A stretch of DNA of 36,053 bases from Actinomycetota bacterium (GCA_003164955.1 PLRW01000087.1:20953-57005); one strand, 5' to 3'. Shown: positions 7,814-16,340, counted from the stretch's first letter. Numbers and translations: made by a program. The notes: a model not told the origin generated them from the sequence alone.

Positions 7814-8239
7814 ATGACTCTAACCGACGCTGAGCAGCGTTTCCTTGCCCGCCACGCACGCGGCCACCTGGCCACCGTCGGTCCTGACGGCCTCCCCCAG
7901 GTCAAGCCGCTCGGGTTCAGCTATAACACTGCCCTGGGAACGATCGATATCACCGGGTGGAACATGGCCAACAGCGCCAAGTACCGCAACGTCCGATCCA
8001 ACCCTCGCGTGGCCTTCGTGGTGGACGAGGTAACCGCCCCGACCATGGAGGGGGCGCACTTCCTCGAGGTTCGCGGCGACGCCGAGACCGCTGTCGGCAC
8101 CCATGACCTGGACGGCCATCTGGCGCCCGAGATCATCCGGATCCGTCCCCGCCGGGTCGTAAGCTTCAACGTCGATCCGGATCACCCCGGCTTCGAGGCC
8201 CGCGACATCGGGCCGGCCGATCGCGCAGAAGGCGCCTGA
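7814..8239 (+). CDS. PPOX-class flavin/F420-dependent oxidoreductase
   Basis: A 141-residue split-barrel protein of the pyridoxamine-phosphate-oxidase-like superfamily: GHLATVGPDGLPQVKPLGF, SAKYRNVRSNPRVAFVVDE and the C-terminal IRIRPRRVVSFNVDPDHPGF signature typical of an actinobacterial F420-type subfamily. Such enzymes reduce small molecules with F420H2 or flavin. It is the first gene downstream of the SoxR promoter, which suggests a role in handling redox-active compounds. The start ATG 7814 matches the predicted transcription start and has no strong Shine-Dalgarno sequence. The next gene begins 4 bp after its stop, so they form an operon. Cofactor not provable from sequence. Confidence 0.9.
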   Translation: MTLTDAEQRFLARHARGHLATVGPDGLPQVKPLGFSYNTALGTIDITGWNMANSAKYRNVRSNPRVAFVVDEVTAPTMEGAHFLEVRGDAETAVGTHDLDGHLAPEIIRIRPRRVVSFNVDPDHPGFEARDIGPADRAEGA

Positions 8240-8243
8240 CGGC

Positions 8244-9227
8244 GTGCGTGCCATCGAAGTGCGCGAGTTCGGCCCGCCGGACGTGCTTCAGCTTGCTGAC
8301 CTGCCCGACCCCGCGCCGGGACCGGAACAAGTGCTGATCGCCGCCTCGGCCTGCGACGTCTTGTTCGTCGACACGATGATCCGGTCCGGCGCCGGCCGCG
8401 GCTACTTCCCCATCCGGCCCCCGTACGTTCCGGGTAACGGGGTAGGCGGGGAGGTCGTAGCGGTTGGCGAGGCGGTGAACCCGAATTGGCTCGGCCGGCA
8501 GGTGGCCGCCCACACCGGCGGCCCGGGAGGGACCGGCGGCTACGCCCAGCTCGCCGTGGCCGACCTCGAACACGCTGTCGTCGTGCCGGACGATGTCGAC
8601 CTGCTCGACGCCACCGCAGTCCTGCACGACGGGACCACCGCCTTGCGAGTCCTTGAGGGCTGTGACATCCGGCCAGGCGAGTGGATCCTGGTCCTGGGAG
8701 CGGCCGGCGGCATGGGGAACCTTCTCGTCCAGTTGCTCACAGCCCAGGGCGCGCAGGTCATCGGGGCCGCCAGGGGAAGAACCAAGCTAGAAGTGGTCGC
8801 TGCCGCCGGAGCACTCACAACCGTCGACTACGGGCTGCCGGATTGGGCTGAAACCGTGCTTGCGGCCACGGGCGGCGGGCGCCCGGCCGTCGTTCTCGAC
8901 GGCATCGGCGGCCCGATCGGTACCGCCGCCTTCGACATAGTGGCCGACGGCGGGCGGTTCTCGGCTCACGGGTCGCCCAGCGGTTCCTTCGCGGCCATCG
9001 ACGCGGACACGGCCAGGCACCGGCAGGTCCGAGTGAGAACCATCGGCGACCTGCAGTTCGGGCCCGGCGACCGCTCCAGGCTCATGAAAGACGTCATCGA
9101 ACAGCTAGCCGGGCGGCGGATCGCTCCTCGCATCGGCCAGACCTTCTCCCTCGCCGAAGCGAAAAAGGCGCATCAGGCCATGGAAACGCGCCAGACCGTG
9201 GCCAAGACCCTCCTGCTCAACCGCTGA
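8244..9227 (+). CDS. Zinc-independent MDR-family quinone oxidoreductase-like protein
   Basis: A 327-residue medium-chain dehydrogenase/reductase. The N-terminal GroES-like half begins MRAIEVREFGPPDVLQLADL and includes PPYVPGNGVGGEVVAVGE. The Rossmann half carries VLGAAGGMGNLLVQLLTAQGAQVIG for NADPH binding and ends with the family tail FSLAEAKKAHQAMETRQTVAKTLLL. The Cys/His ligands of zinc alcohol dehydrogenases are absent, as in quinone oxidoreductases. The start is GTG 8244, 4 bp after the PPOX stop. A NADPH-quinone reductase under SoxR control fits the S. coelicolor SoxR regulon, where an oxidoreductase of this kind is a known target. Substrate unproven. Confidence 0.93.
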   Translation: MRAIEVREFGPPDVLQLADLPDPAPGPEQVLIAASACDVLFVDTMIRSGAGRGYFPIRPPYVPGNGVGGEVVAVGEAVNPNWLGRQVAAHTGGPGGTGGYAQLAVADLEHAVVVPDDVDLLDATAVLHDGTTALRVLEGCDIRPGEWILVLGAAGGMGNLLVQLLTAQGAQVIGAARGRTKLEVVAAAGALTTVDYGLPDWAETVLAATGGGRPAVVLDGIGGPIGTAAFDIVADGGRFSAHGSPSGSFAAIDADTARHRQVRVRTIGDLQFGPGDRSRLMKDVIEQLAGRRIAPRIGQTFSLAEAKKAHQAMETRQTVAKTLLLNR

Positions 9228-9273
9228 GCTCAGCCGTCCTCGCCGCCGCCGGGGCCCGCCAGGCTGCCGTGCC

Positions 9274-10239
9274 ATGCATATCCCGGCCGACAGGGAGATC
9301 CTTGTCCTGCACGAGAAGCACGCGCCTACCCCGGAAGCGCTCGACCTTGTGTATGCCCATTGCCTGATCGTGTGCGGGATAGCTGAGCAGCTTCTGGCCC
9401 GGTCCGGCCTGGGACTTGACGCGGACCTGGCGCGGGCCGGGTGCCTGCTTCACGACATCGGGGTCTACCGCCTGTATGACAGCGCCGGTGAGCTTGACCA
9501 CGCGAATTACGTCCGGCACGGGATTCTCGGCTACGGGCTTCTGGCTGAGGAAGGGGTTCCCGAGGCGATCTGCCGGTTTGCCTCCCGCCACACGGGCGTC
9601 GGCCTCAGCCCCGCGGATGTGGTGAGCCAGGGGCTGCCCCTGCCGGTCGCCGATTACCGGGCGGAAACCGGCGAGGAACAGCTCGTGATGTACGCCGACA
9701 AGTTCCACACCAAGACGGATCCTCCCGCCTTCCTCACCGCCGCGTCGTACGCGCGGAAGATAGGGCTTTTCGGGCAGGACAAGGCGGCTGCGTTCGAGTC
9801 GATGCGGGAGCTGTTCGGCGAGCCGGACCTGGCGTCGTGCGGGTCGTGCCTTGGTGTGTCCCGAGCCGCGCCGCGTTCAGCTGCGGAACCGGATCCCGGC
9901 GGTGGCGTACTCGGCGAGCAGGGGTACCGGGGTGAACGCCGGATCACCGGTCGCGGCGTGCATCGCCTCCAGGACGCTGACGACGTGCGCGGGACCGGCG
10001 TCGTCGAGCATCTGCAGCGGTCCGCGGGGGTAACCGCAGCCGAGCATCATCGCGGTATCGATGTCGGCTGGACCGGCAAAGCCGTCCTGGAACATCCGGA
10101 CCGCGTCGTTGAACTGCGCGTAGGCGAGTGCCGCGGCGAGGAATCCCGGCCGGTCCCGGGACGTGACGGCGTTCAGGCCGAGCGTGGCCGCGAGCGCGGT
10201 CGCCTTGGCGGCCGTGCCCGCCGCGGTCACGTCCGGTAG
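9274..10239 (+). CDS. HD-domain (metal-dependent phosphohydrolase-like) protein with a read-through C-terminus
   Basis: The first about 190 residues are a normal small HD-domain protein: VYAHCLIVCGIAEQLL supplies the first His, CLLHDIGVYRL the HD pair, then HANYVRHGILGYGLLAEEG, FASRHTG and a final Asp in YADKFHTKTDP. Relatives end shortly after the FGEPDL motif, seen here near residue 187. No stop follows. The frame stays open another about 125 codons into DNA antisense to the dehydrogenase gene's 3' end, giving a tail of Arg/Gly/Glu-rich sequence that looks like shadow translation. The stop codon was probably lost by mutation or a frameshift near 9840-9880. It begins 46 bp after the quinone reductase stop and may be in the SoxR operon. 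Substrate unknown. Confidence 0.8.
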   Translation: MHIPADREILVLHEKHAPTPEALDLVYAHCLIVCGIAEQLLARSGLGLDADLARAGCLLHDIGVYRLYDSAGELDHANYVRHGILGYGLLAEEGVPEAICRFASRHTGVGLSPADVVSQGLPLPVADYRAETGEEQLVMYADKFHTKTDPPAFLTAASYARKIGLFGQDKAAAFESMRELFGEPDLASCGSCLGVSRAAPRSAAEPDPGGGVLGEQGYRGERRITGRGVHRLQDADDVRGTGVVEHLQRSAGVTAAEHHRGIDVGWTGKAVLEHPDRVVELRVGECRGEESRPVPGRDGVQAERGRERGRLGGRARRGHVR

Positions 10240-11412
10240 CACCAGCTCTGCGAGCCGGTGCTTGCCGTCACCGGTGTCGGTGAAGTGGATACCGGCCACA
10301 TCGGCGGGGTGGCCCACGGCCAGGGCCGCGTCCAGAACCCGGTGCTTCGGGTCTGCCGCCACGATGACCAGGCCGGTGTCGGGTGATGGCTGCGGCACGA
10401 CGCTGATGCCGGCCGCGGCGATATCGCTGGCCAGCTCGTCCAGCAGGCCGTCTAGGTCCCTGATGACCGCGACCTCGGCGGGAAGAGACGCAGCCGCCAG
10501 GTCGTGATCCCCGGTGGCGGCCGCGGGGGTGCCGTGCCGGTAGTCATAGAACCCGCGCCCGCTCTTGCGGCCGAACAGCCGGGCATCGCACAGCTTGCGC
10601 AGCAGAGGTGCGGGCACGTAGCGGGTGCCACCGAACTCAGCTTGGAGCACCTCGAGGACCGCCAGCGACGTGTCCAGGCCGATCAGGTCGAGCAGGGTCA
10701 GCGGCCCCATCGGCAAGCCAAGCCCGATAGTGGCCGCCTTGTCGATGTCCTCGCGCGTGGCCTGCGCTGTTTCCAGCAGCCGCACCGCGTGGTTGAGGTA
10801 GGGCACCAGCAGCGCATTGACGATGAATCCGGCCCGGTCGCTGACCTGGACGGGGGTCTTGCCCAGGTCACGGGACAGCAGAGTCAGAGTCTCCGCGGTC
10901 TCGGGGGAGGTGAGCACCGTGGAAATGACCTCGATGAGCTTCATGACCGGGGCGGGGTTGAAGAAGTGCAGTCCCGCTACCCGGGGCGGATACCGCGTGC
11001 CGCCCGCGATCTCCGTGATCGACAGCGAGGAGGTATTGGTGGCCAGGATCGCATCGGCCCGGCAGGCCTGGTCCAGCTGGGCGAATAGGACGCTCTTGAG
11101 TTCCATGCGTTCCGGTATGGCCTCGATCACCAGGTCGGCGTCGGCCACTCCGGCCGGGATGTCGGCCGTGGGCCGGATCCGGGCGAGGATCTCGTCCCGC
11201 GCGGTGCCGGTGAGCTTGCCCCGGCTGACCGCCTTGTCCAGGGAGGCGCTCAGCCGGGCCATGCCCTGGTCCAGGAAGGTCTGGTTAATCTCGATCGCGG
11301 CGACGCGGCGGCCGCTGCGGGCGACCAGCTCGGCGATGCCCGCGCCCATGAGGCCGAGCCCGATCACCGCGACCTGGCGGATATCGGCTGGCTGCTTCAC
11401 GCTACTGGTCAT
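9877..11412 (-). CDS. paaH: 3-hydroxyacyl-CoA dehydrogenase, PaaH/PaaC-type two-domain form
   Basis: A 511-residue NAD-dependent dehydrogenase. The N-terminal Rossmann fold has VAVIGLGLMGAGIAELVA and the catalytic region VAGLHFFNPAPVMKLIEVI, preceded by ATNTSSLSITEIA. A first 3HCDH C-terminal domain covers about 195-290 (DRAGFIVNALLVPYLNHAVR, GLPMGPLTLLDLIGLD). The second half repeats a degenerate dehydrogenase fold and a second 3HCDH domain (RPGFLAAALAYAQFNDAVR, GCGYPRGPLQMLDD). This duplicated layout matches phenylacetate-pathway PaaH and long-form beta-oxidation enzymes. No other paa or fatty-acid genes are adjacent, so the pathway is open. Its 3' end overlaps the HD protein frame by 363 bp on the other strand. 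Upstream lies a 23-bp tandem duplication that includes its ribosome-binding region. Confidence 0.93.
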   Translation of the reverse strand: MTSSVKQPADIRQVAVIGLGLMGAGIAELVARSGRRVAAIEINQTFLDQGMARLSASLDKAVSRGKLTGTARDEILARIRPTADIPAGVADADLVIEAIPERMELKSVLFAQLDQACRADAILATNTSSLSITEIAGGTRYPPRVAGLHFFNPAPVMKLIEVISTVLTSPETAETLTLLSRDLGKTPVQVSDRAGFIVNALLVPYLNHAVRLLETAQATREDIDKAATIGLGLPMGPLTLLDLIGLDTSLAVLEVLQAEFGGTRYVPAPLLRKLCDARLFGRKSGRGFYDYRHGTPAAATGDHDLAAASLPAEVAVIRDLDGLLDELASDIAAAGISVVPQPSPDTGLVIVAADPKHRVLDAALAVGHPADVAGIHFTDTGDGKHRLAELVLPDVTAAGTAAKATALAATLGLNAVTSRDRPGFLAAALAYAQFNDAVRMFQDGFAGPADIDTAMMLGCGYPRGPLQMLDDAGPAHVVSVLEAMHAATGDPAFTPVPLLAEYATAGIRFRS

Positions 11413-11413
11413 G

Positions 11414-11469
11414 TTGCTGGGCCTTTCGTTTTAGCATTGCTGGGCCTTTCGTTTTAGCATTGCTGGGCC
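11414..11469 (-). repeat. 23-bp tandem duplication covering the dehydrogenase leader
   Basis: Two full 23-bp units (11414-11436 and 11437-11459) and 10 bp of a third start one base from the ATG. On the minus strand each contains GAAAGGCCCAGC, so the Shine-Dalgarno-like AAAGG is present twice. It may be a recent slippage event. Confidence 0.9.
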
Positions 11470-11600
11470 ACGGGATGTCCTGATGCGCTCACGACCAGGC
11501 TCTTCTGACGCGCGACTGGGCAGAGCCGGGGCACCGGCGCTGCGGACCGGTCGTTGCGCTCGGCGTCTGGGTCATGGCGGCGTGAGCTTGATCGCGACCG

Positions 11601-11826
11601 CGGCAGGTAGAACGGCTCGTCGTCCACGTAGAGCTTGAGGATTGTCGTGTCGGGCACGTTCACGATCGTCTGACCGGTCCGCGCCAGCGCGGGCGCGCCC
11701 TCGGCGTGCGCAATCGGCCATATCTCGTGGAAGCCGTTGCTAAACGTCCCGGGCACCAGGGCCGGGCGCCCCTCCTCGAAGCTGCCGCGCTTGAGCACGA
11801 TCTGACCGTAATCCCGCGAGCGCGAT
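11601..11826 (-). pseudogene. Relic of a GH65 glycoside hydrolase/phosphorylase N-terminus
   Basis: An open minus frame (11454-11909) contains about 75 residues that read like the N-terminal domain of GH65 enzymes (maltose, trehalose or kojibiose phosphorylases): RDYGQIVLKRGSFEEGRP, VPGTFSNGFHEIWPIAHAEG, then ARTGQTIVNVPDTTILKLYV and DDEPF. Sequence on both sides is unrelated, and no catalytic domain follows. It is therefore a decayed fragment of a gene that is normally over 750 residues long. The rest of the 11413-12125 interval shows no other gene. The fragment has no start or ribosome-binding site that I trust. Confidence 0.72.
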
Positions 11827-12125
11827 ACCGATAGATGGCGCCCACTGCGATCACCGCCATCGTCCGTCCTTCCGGTCCATCCCGCCGCCGCAAGAACACC
11901 AGACGACACGATCCGGGCCGGGAAACCATACTCGAGACCAGCCGCTGCCAGGTCGGCGACGACATGCTCATGCCTGCCCGGAACGCAACCACGGGCAAGA
12001 GCACGCCGGCCGAACCGCCGCGCCGATCCGCGAGTGCTGACGATCGGCCCGCACGATAGACGGGACTAGGACTCTGGGCCTATCCAGGGCCGGGGAGCCG
12101 ACGTAGGGTCACTGGGGAAGTACCT

Positions 12126-12548
12126 ATGAGGACCCAAGGTGGCCTGGCGATGCATACCACACCGAGCGTGCCGCGCGACGCGGTGATACCCGGACTGGAC
12201 GAGCTGCACACACGGCCGACGAGCGATTCCCCGCCTGGGCGGGCGGGCGGCCCGGCGGAGGTGGTCTTGCACCTGGTGCACAACCGCGACCGCATCACCG
12301 GGGACATGGACGATACGGCCGTGCAACGGCTGTTTTCCGCGGGGCTCGCGCTCCAAACGGCGCTGGGGCTGATGAGCGGCCATCCTGGAGCCGCGAAGGT
12401 CCAGGAAGCCATCGGCAAGCTGGACCGGGTGATCCGGGACTTCAGGGATTTACTGTTCGAACACCATCAGCCTGATTCGCCCTCCGCCGGGCAGCCGGGC
12501 CACGTGTTGGGCATGGGAGACGGATCACCGCTCGCCTTAGTACGGTAG
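12126..12548 (+). CDS. Stand-alone HisKA_3-type DHp domain without phosphoacceptor His
   Basis: A 140-residue protein. The stretch NRDRITGDMDDTAVQRLFSA (residues about 53-72) and the next helix VQEAIGKLDRVIRDFRDLLF reproduce the dimerisation/phosphotransfer helices of DevS/NarX-type histidine kinases, where the canonical text is DRIARDLHDTVIQRLF. The phosphoacceptor His is replaced by Asp62. No ATPase domain, GAF or PAS domain and no response regulator is nearby. It may act as a dimerising partner or competitor of a kinase, or be an uncoupled relic. A GGGGAAG sequence 6 bp upstream supports ATG 12126; ATG 12150 is an alternative. Function unknown beyond this. Confidence 0.75.
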   Translation: MRTQGGLAMHTTPSVPRDAVIPGLDELHTRPTSDSPPGRAGGPAEVVLHLVHNRDRITGDMDDTAVQRLFSAGLALQTALGLMSGHPGAAKVQEAIGKLDRVIRDFRDLLFEHHQPDSPSAGQPGHVLGMGDGSPLALVR

Positions 12549-12620
12549 CCACGGCGGCGGCCGCCCGGTGCACAGTCCCCCGGCCAGCGGTCCACCGCAG
12601 GACCGAAGACCTCCTCCGCA

Positions 12621-12650
12621 CCGGGCCACGTCCGATCGGACGTGGCCCGG
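12621..12650. terminator. Perfect 30-nt palindrome between convergent genes
   Basis: Two 15-nt arms (CCGGGCCACGTCCGA and its exact complement) abut with no spacer at 12635/12636. It lies between the DHp gene (plus) and the S53 peptidase gene (minus), so it can act as a bidirectional terminator. There is no U tract, as is usual in high-GC actinomycetes. A protein-binding site is the alternative. Confidence 0.65.
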
Positions 12651-12673
12651 GCGGGATGACCGGTGAGGTGCTA

Positions 12674-14725
12674 TCAGCCCCGGGAACCGGACGCGTAGTC
12701 CGCGGCCAGCTTGCCGAAGTCCGGGTAGCCGAGGCCGCTGCCCGGGTTGTACGGCTGGCCCGGGTTGCCGGTGTAGTAGAGGTTGTCGCTGCCCGTCCCG
12801 GCCTGCTCGATCGGGGTGAACGGCGAGCCGGGGCCGGTCGCGAAGGCGTAGATGGCCGGGTTCCAGAAGCCGACCCGGTGCCGGAGAAGTGAGTCGATGA
12901 CCGCGGTGGACCCGCTGAACTGCGGGGCCACGAAGCTGGTCCCGCCCCAGCCACCTTCCAGCAGCGGGTGCCCGACGTCGCCGAAGGAGGGCGCGTAGAT
13001 CAGGTAACCGCTGTACGGGTCCGCGTCCGCGGACACGTCCGGCACCGCGCGCCCGGACGCCGGGTCCTCGGTCACGGTGGGCGCGGCGCTGAAGTTCCAC
13101 TGGTTCGGCTCCGTCAGGCTGGTCTTGCCCACGAGCTGCTCGTTTTCCGGGATCAGGTACTCCACCGCGTGGTAAGTGTGCGTGCCCGGCACGTCCTGCT
13201 GGTAGGCGGGGGAGGGCTCGATCGCGCTGAAGCCGCCCCCGGTGCCGCCTATGTTGCCGCCCGCCGCGGCCGGGAGCGGTATCCCGGCGACCGTCGAGAT
13301 GGCGCCCCACAGGTAGTCCCAGCCCCACGTCCGCTGGGCGGGCACGGTCACGGTCGCCGTGCCGCCGGGCCCGCTGAGCTGACCGGACCACGGCAGGGTG
13401 GTGCCGCCGGCCGCCGTGATGTAGGGGCTGTCCCCGGACGCGTCGACCGACAGGTTCGTGGTGCCCAGGTCGGCGCTGGCGGCGTAGGCCGCCTGGTCGC
13501 CCGCGGGGGCAAAGCCCGACTGGCCCTGCGCGGCCATCTCCAGGAACGCCTCGTCGAACGCGGGCTCATAGCTGGCGGACTCGGCGCCGGCCGCGATCAG
13601 CGCCTGCAGGTAGGTCTCCGACTCCAGCCAGCTGGTCGAGACCGCGTCGGCGGTGTTCTGGCTGGCCGCGTAGAAGAAGGCGTCGGCGAAGCCGGAGTCA
13701 CTGTTCGGGGCCTGGTAGACGATCACGTTGGCGCCCGGGGCCAGCGCGCCGGCCTGTTCGGTGTCCAGGTCGGTCTCCGCGCTGTTCGAGGCGTAGCTGG
13801 GCGCGCCGGGGCCGCCGTCGACGTTGATCACGTTCACTGTGCGGCTGCTGGCCGGGGTGTGCGCCACGTTCTGCCAGAAGTACTGCGGCGCACCCGGGTC
13901 CAGCGCGGCCAGCGTGACGATGGCTTCGGTCCGGCCCGCCCCGGTGGCGCCCTTCGCGTACAGGGCGGAGAGGCCGTACGTGCTGGCGTAGTCGGACGGG
14001 AGGTGGCACGCGCCGGGCAGCCCGGTCAGGGCCAGGCAGCCGTTCGTGCTCCCGGCCTGCGGCGCGACGATGCTCGCGTCCACGTGCACGGCCTGGCTGC
14101 CGAACGGCCCGTAGTTGGTGAGCCCCAGGACCGACAGCACGCTCCGCGCGATGTGGAACGGCAGCAGCGGCGACTGGGCCGTGCCGTGCACGTTCTGTGC
14201 GGGAATCGCGGCCGTCCCGTCCTTCCCGTGCTGCTCGGGCACGTGGTACTGCTTCTGCTGAACCGACAGCGCGGCGTCGAACTCGGCGGCCGTGCCGGTG
14301 GCCACCACGTCCACGTCGTCCGGGTAGACCTGGGTGCTGATCCCGTACGCCGCCAGGTAGCTGGTGAGCTGGCCGATGCTGTCCGGGCTCTGCCCGTAGC
14401 CGCGGGCGAACTCGCTGACCGAGAGATAGTCGCGGACGCCGTGCTCGACGGCCCGCTCCAGTTGCGGCAGGTTCTGCTCGCGCAGTACGAACGAGACCGT
14501 CTCCGGGGTGCTGGGCGGGGTGGTCCCGAACGGCACCGCCCCGGGCAGTGCCGCCGCGCTGATCCCCGGCTGCACCGCGGTCGGCGCGTCGGCTCCCGGG
14601 ACCGGGACGCCCGTGGTGGTGGCCTGGCTGGGTCCTGCGGCGAAAGCGGTCGCGATCGCCGTCGCGCCCAGCGCCAGACCGGCGGAAAGCCGCCCGGACA
14701 GGCGGAAATGGATAGGACGGCTCAT
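12674..14725 (-). CDS. Secreted S53-family (sedolisin/kumamolisin-like) serine-carboxyl peptidase precursor
   Basis: A 683-residue preproprotein. The N-terminus is a signal peptide (positive start, hydrophobic AGLALGATAIATAFAAG). An S53 activation domain follows (about 70-190: VSFVLREQNLPQLERAVEHG, YGISTQVYPDDVDVVA). The catalytic domain shows ExxxD in SAETDLDTEQAGALAPGANV (about residue 315) and the nucleophile Ser in GGTSFVAPQFSG (about 595). The calcium-site end reads NPGSGLGYPDFGKLA, and PDVSADADPYSGY is also typical. These enzymes cleave proteins in acid conditions outside the cell after self-removal of the propeptide, which suggests an acid-soil lifestyle. ATG 14725 has AGAAGGGGG upstream. 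It lies downstream of the sirtuin on the same strand with 43 bp between. Confidence 0.94.
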   Translation of the reverse strand: MSRPIHFRLSGRLSAGLALGATAIATAFAAGPSQATTTGVPVPGADAPTAVQPGISAAALPGAVPFGTTPPSTPETVSFVLREQNLPQLERAVEHGVRDYLSVSEFARGYGQSPDSIGQLTSYLAAYGISTQVYPDDVDVVATGTAAEFDAALSVQQKQYHVPEQHGKDGTAAIPAQNVHGTAQSPLLPFHIARSVLSVLGLTNYGPFGSQAVHVDASIVAPQAGSTNGCLALTGLPGACHLPSDYASTYGLSALYAKGATGAGRTEAIVTLAALDPGAPQYFWQNVAHTPASSRTVNVINVDGGPGAPSYASNSAETDLDTEQAGALAPGANVIVYQAPNSDSGFADAFFYAASQNTADAVSTSWLESETYLQALIAAGAESASYEPAFDEAFLEMAAQGQSGFAPAGDQAAYAASADLGTTNLSVDASGDSPYITAAGGTTLPWSGQLSGPGGTATVTVPAQRTWGWDYLWGAISTVAGIPLPAAAGGNIGGTGGGFSAIEPSPAYQQDVPGTHTYHAVEYLIPENEQLVGKTSLTEPNQWNFSAAPTVTEDPASGRAVPDVSADADPYSGYLIYAPSFGDVGHPLLEGGWGGTSFVAPQFSGSTAVIDSLLRHRVGFWNPAIYAFATGPGSPFTPIEQAGTGSDNLYYTGNPGQPYNPGSGLGYPDFGKLAADYASGSRG

Positions 14726-14768
14726 GACCGGATGCCCCCTTCTGGCGCTACTGACCGCTACGAGCGCT

Positions 14769-15821
14769 TCACCAGCGTTGGGCAGTTTGGCACAACGAGA
14801 CCGGCCGACCGGGAATGGCGCCGCAGGTGGTGAGAAATTGTGATAAAAGGTGCCGCTCGTTCAGCGGAGCACGCTCTAACGCAACCTCGCCGAGCCGCCG
14901 GAGGAGGGCGGTGAGGGCCGGGCCGAGCGGGGCGTCGATGATGGCGATCGCCTGGTCGTCGCCGCGGGTCTGGCCCTGGTTCATGATCACCACGGGGATC
15001 TGGAGCTTCGCCGCCTGCCGGACGAAGCGGTAGCCCGACATCACGGTCAGCGAGGAGCCCAGCACGACCAGGGCCCGGGCCCGCCCGACCAGGGCGTAAC
15101 AGTCGTCCACCCGGGGCCGCGGCACGTTCTCGCCGAAGAACACCACGTCGGGCTTGAGCAGCCCGCCGCACTGCCGGCAATCCACGACGCGGAAGCGCTC
15201 GACCGCCGGATCGGCCAGCACCGCGTCGCCGTCCGGGTTGATCGCGGCGGCCTCGCCGTCCGCGTAGCCCAGCCAGCCGGGGTTGGCCGCGCGCAGCCGC
15301 TCGTCCAGCTCGCCGCGGGCCGTGCGCTGCCCGCAGGACAGGCAGAGCACGCGATTCAGGCTGCCGTGCAGCTCGATTACCTGCCGCGCGCCGGCCGCCT
15401 GATGCAGGCCGTCCACGTTCTGCGTGATGATCCCGGCCACCAGGCCGCGCCGCTCCAGTTCGGCGACCGCGTGGTGCCCGGCGTTCGGCGCGGCCCGCGC
15501 CACGTGCCGCCACCCGACGTGGCTGCGCGCCCAGTACCGCCGCCGGGCCTCCGCCCCGCCCGCGAACGTCTGGCCCACGAACGTCTGGTAGGTCATCGGC
15601 TCGGCCCGCCGCGCCCGCCCGGTCGGCCCGCGGTAGTCGGGAATGCCCGACTCGGTCGACAGCCCAGCGCCGCTCAGCAGCACGGCCCCGCCGTTACGGA
15701 CAAGATCAACCACCATGCCGAACGGACCTGGGTACGCGCCGTCCGCGCCCGCCGGCTCCGCCGGCCCGAACCGCCCCGGCTGCGCGCCGGCCCCGTGCGG
15801 GCCATCCACCAGCTGCGTCAC
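14769..15821 (-). CDS. SIR2-family NAD-dependent protein deacylase (sirtuin)
   Basis: A 350-residue sirtuin. NAD-binding motifs are [32 protein letters not shown], the catalytic His in [28 protein letters not shown] and VVIMNQGQT. The structural zinc site is CLSCG plus CRQCGG, and all four Cys are intact. Sirtuins remove acetyl or other acyl groups from lysines using NAD, for example on acyl-CoA synthetases. The N-terminus has about 35 extra Gly/Pro-rich residues and the C-terminus about 40 extra residues reaching nearly to the peptidase start. The core might begin later, for example near [10 protein letters not shown]. No clear operon partner other than the downstream peptidase. Confidence 0.94.
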   Translation of the reverse strand: MTQLVDGPHGAGAQPGRFGPAEPAGADGAYPGPFGMVVDLVRNGGAVLLSGAGLSTESGIPDYRGPTGRARRAEPMTYQTFVGQTFAGGAEARRRYWARSHVGWRHVARAAPNAGHHAVAELERRGLVAGIITQNVDGLHQAAGARQVIELHGSLNRVLCLSCGQRTARGELDERLRAANPGWLGYADGEAAAINPDGDAVLADPAVERFRVVDCRQCGGLLKPDVVFFGENVPRPRVDDCYALVGRARALVVLGSSLTVMSGYRFVRQAAKLQIPVVIMNQGQTRGDDQAIAIIDAPLGPALTALLRRLGEVALERAPLNERHLLSQFLTTCGAIPGRPVSLCQTAQRW

Positions 15822-15912
15822 CCTCCCATGCTGCCCGACGTGCGGGGGTGCCGCGCACGGCCCCTCACCCAGGCGCGCGTTCTCACCTGGGCGGGGGCCT
15901 GTCCGCCGGGGC

Positions 15913-16110
15913 TTACTTACTGGGCTGGGGCACCTTGCACACGACCTTCGGGTTGACGCCGAAGTAGTTGAGCGGGCCGGCCAGGATCGTCACCACGATG
16001 GTGCTCGCCTTGGTGCAGCTGCCGATCGTCCCGTTGTAGTACCCGCGCTGCCCGGCGGCGATGGCGCCGATGATGAGCCAGATAATGAGAAGAACCGATC
16101 CGATACGCAT
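15913..16110 (-). CDS. Small membrane protein, 65 residues
   Basis: The sequence starts MRIGSVLLIIWLIIGAIAAG, a single strong membrane segment, followed by QRGYYNGTIGSCTKASTIVV and a second hydrophobic stretch ILAGPLNYFGVNPK, with two Cys residues that may form an external disulfide. GGAG lies 5 bases before ATG 16110. The arrangement resembles small conserved actinomycete membrane proteins with no assigned role. It is divergent from mug, with 230 bp of noncoding sequence between them, and is 91 bp from the sirtuin start downstream. Function unknown. Confidence 0.82.
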   Translation of the reverse strand: MRIGSVLLIIWLIIGAIAAGQRGYYNGTIGSCTKASTIVVTILAGPLNYFGVNPKVVCKVPQPSK

Positions 16111-16340
16111 AGGAACTCCGCTGGACCCATCTGTGTGAAGAGCACGAAGTGACGGGCAGCCACCGTTGCCTGCCGTCAGTTTGGTCCGGCCTAATATTCC
16201 ACTAATCGGGAGGTCCTAACACGCGTTGCCGATTCGGGATGCTTTCGTTTCTTTGCCGCGCTCTAGCTCTTTGTTCGCGAATTCGGGGCTTCAGCAGATT
16301 CCGGGCCGGCCGCCCCTCGGGCCGGCGGTACCGTGATCGG

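Noticed and set aside
12968..14833. A 621-residue plus-strand open frame
   Set aside because: It is antisense to the S53 peptidase, has the Arg/Val/Gly-rich composition of shadow frames in GC-rich DNA and no recognisable motif.
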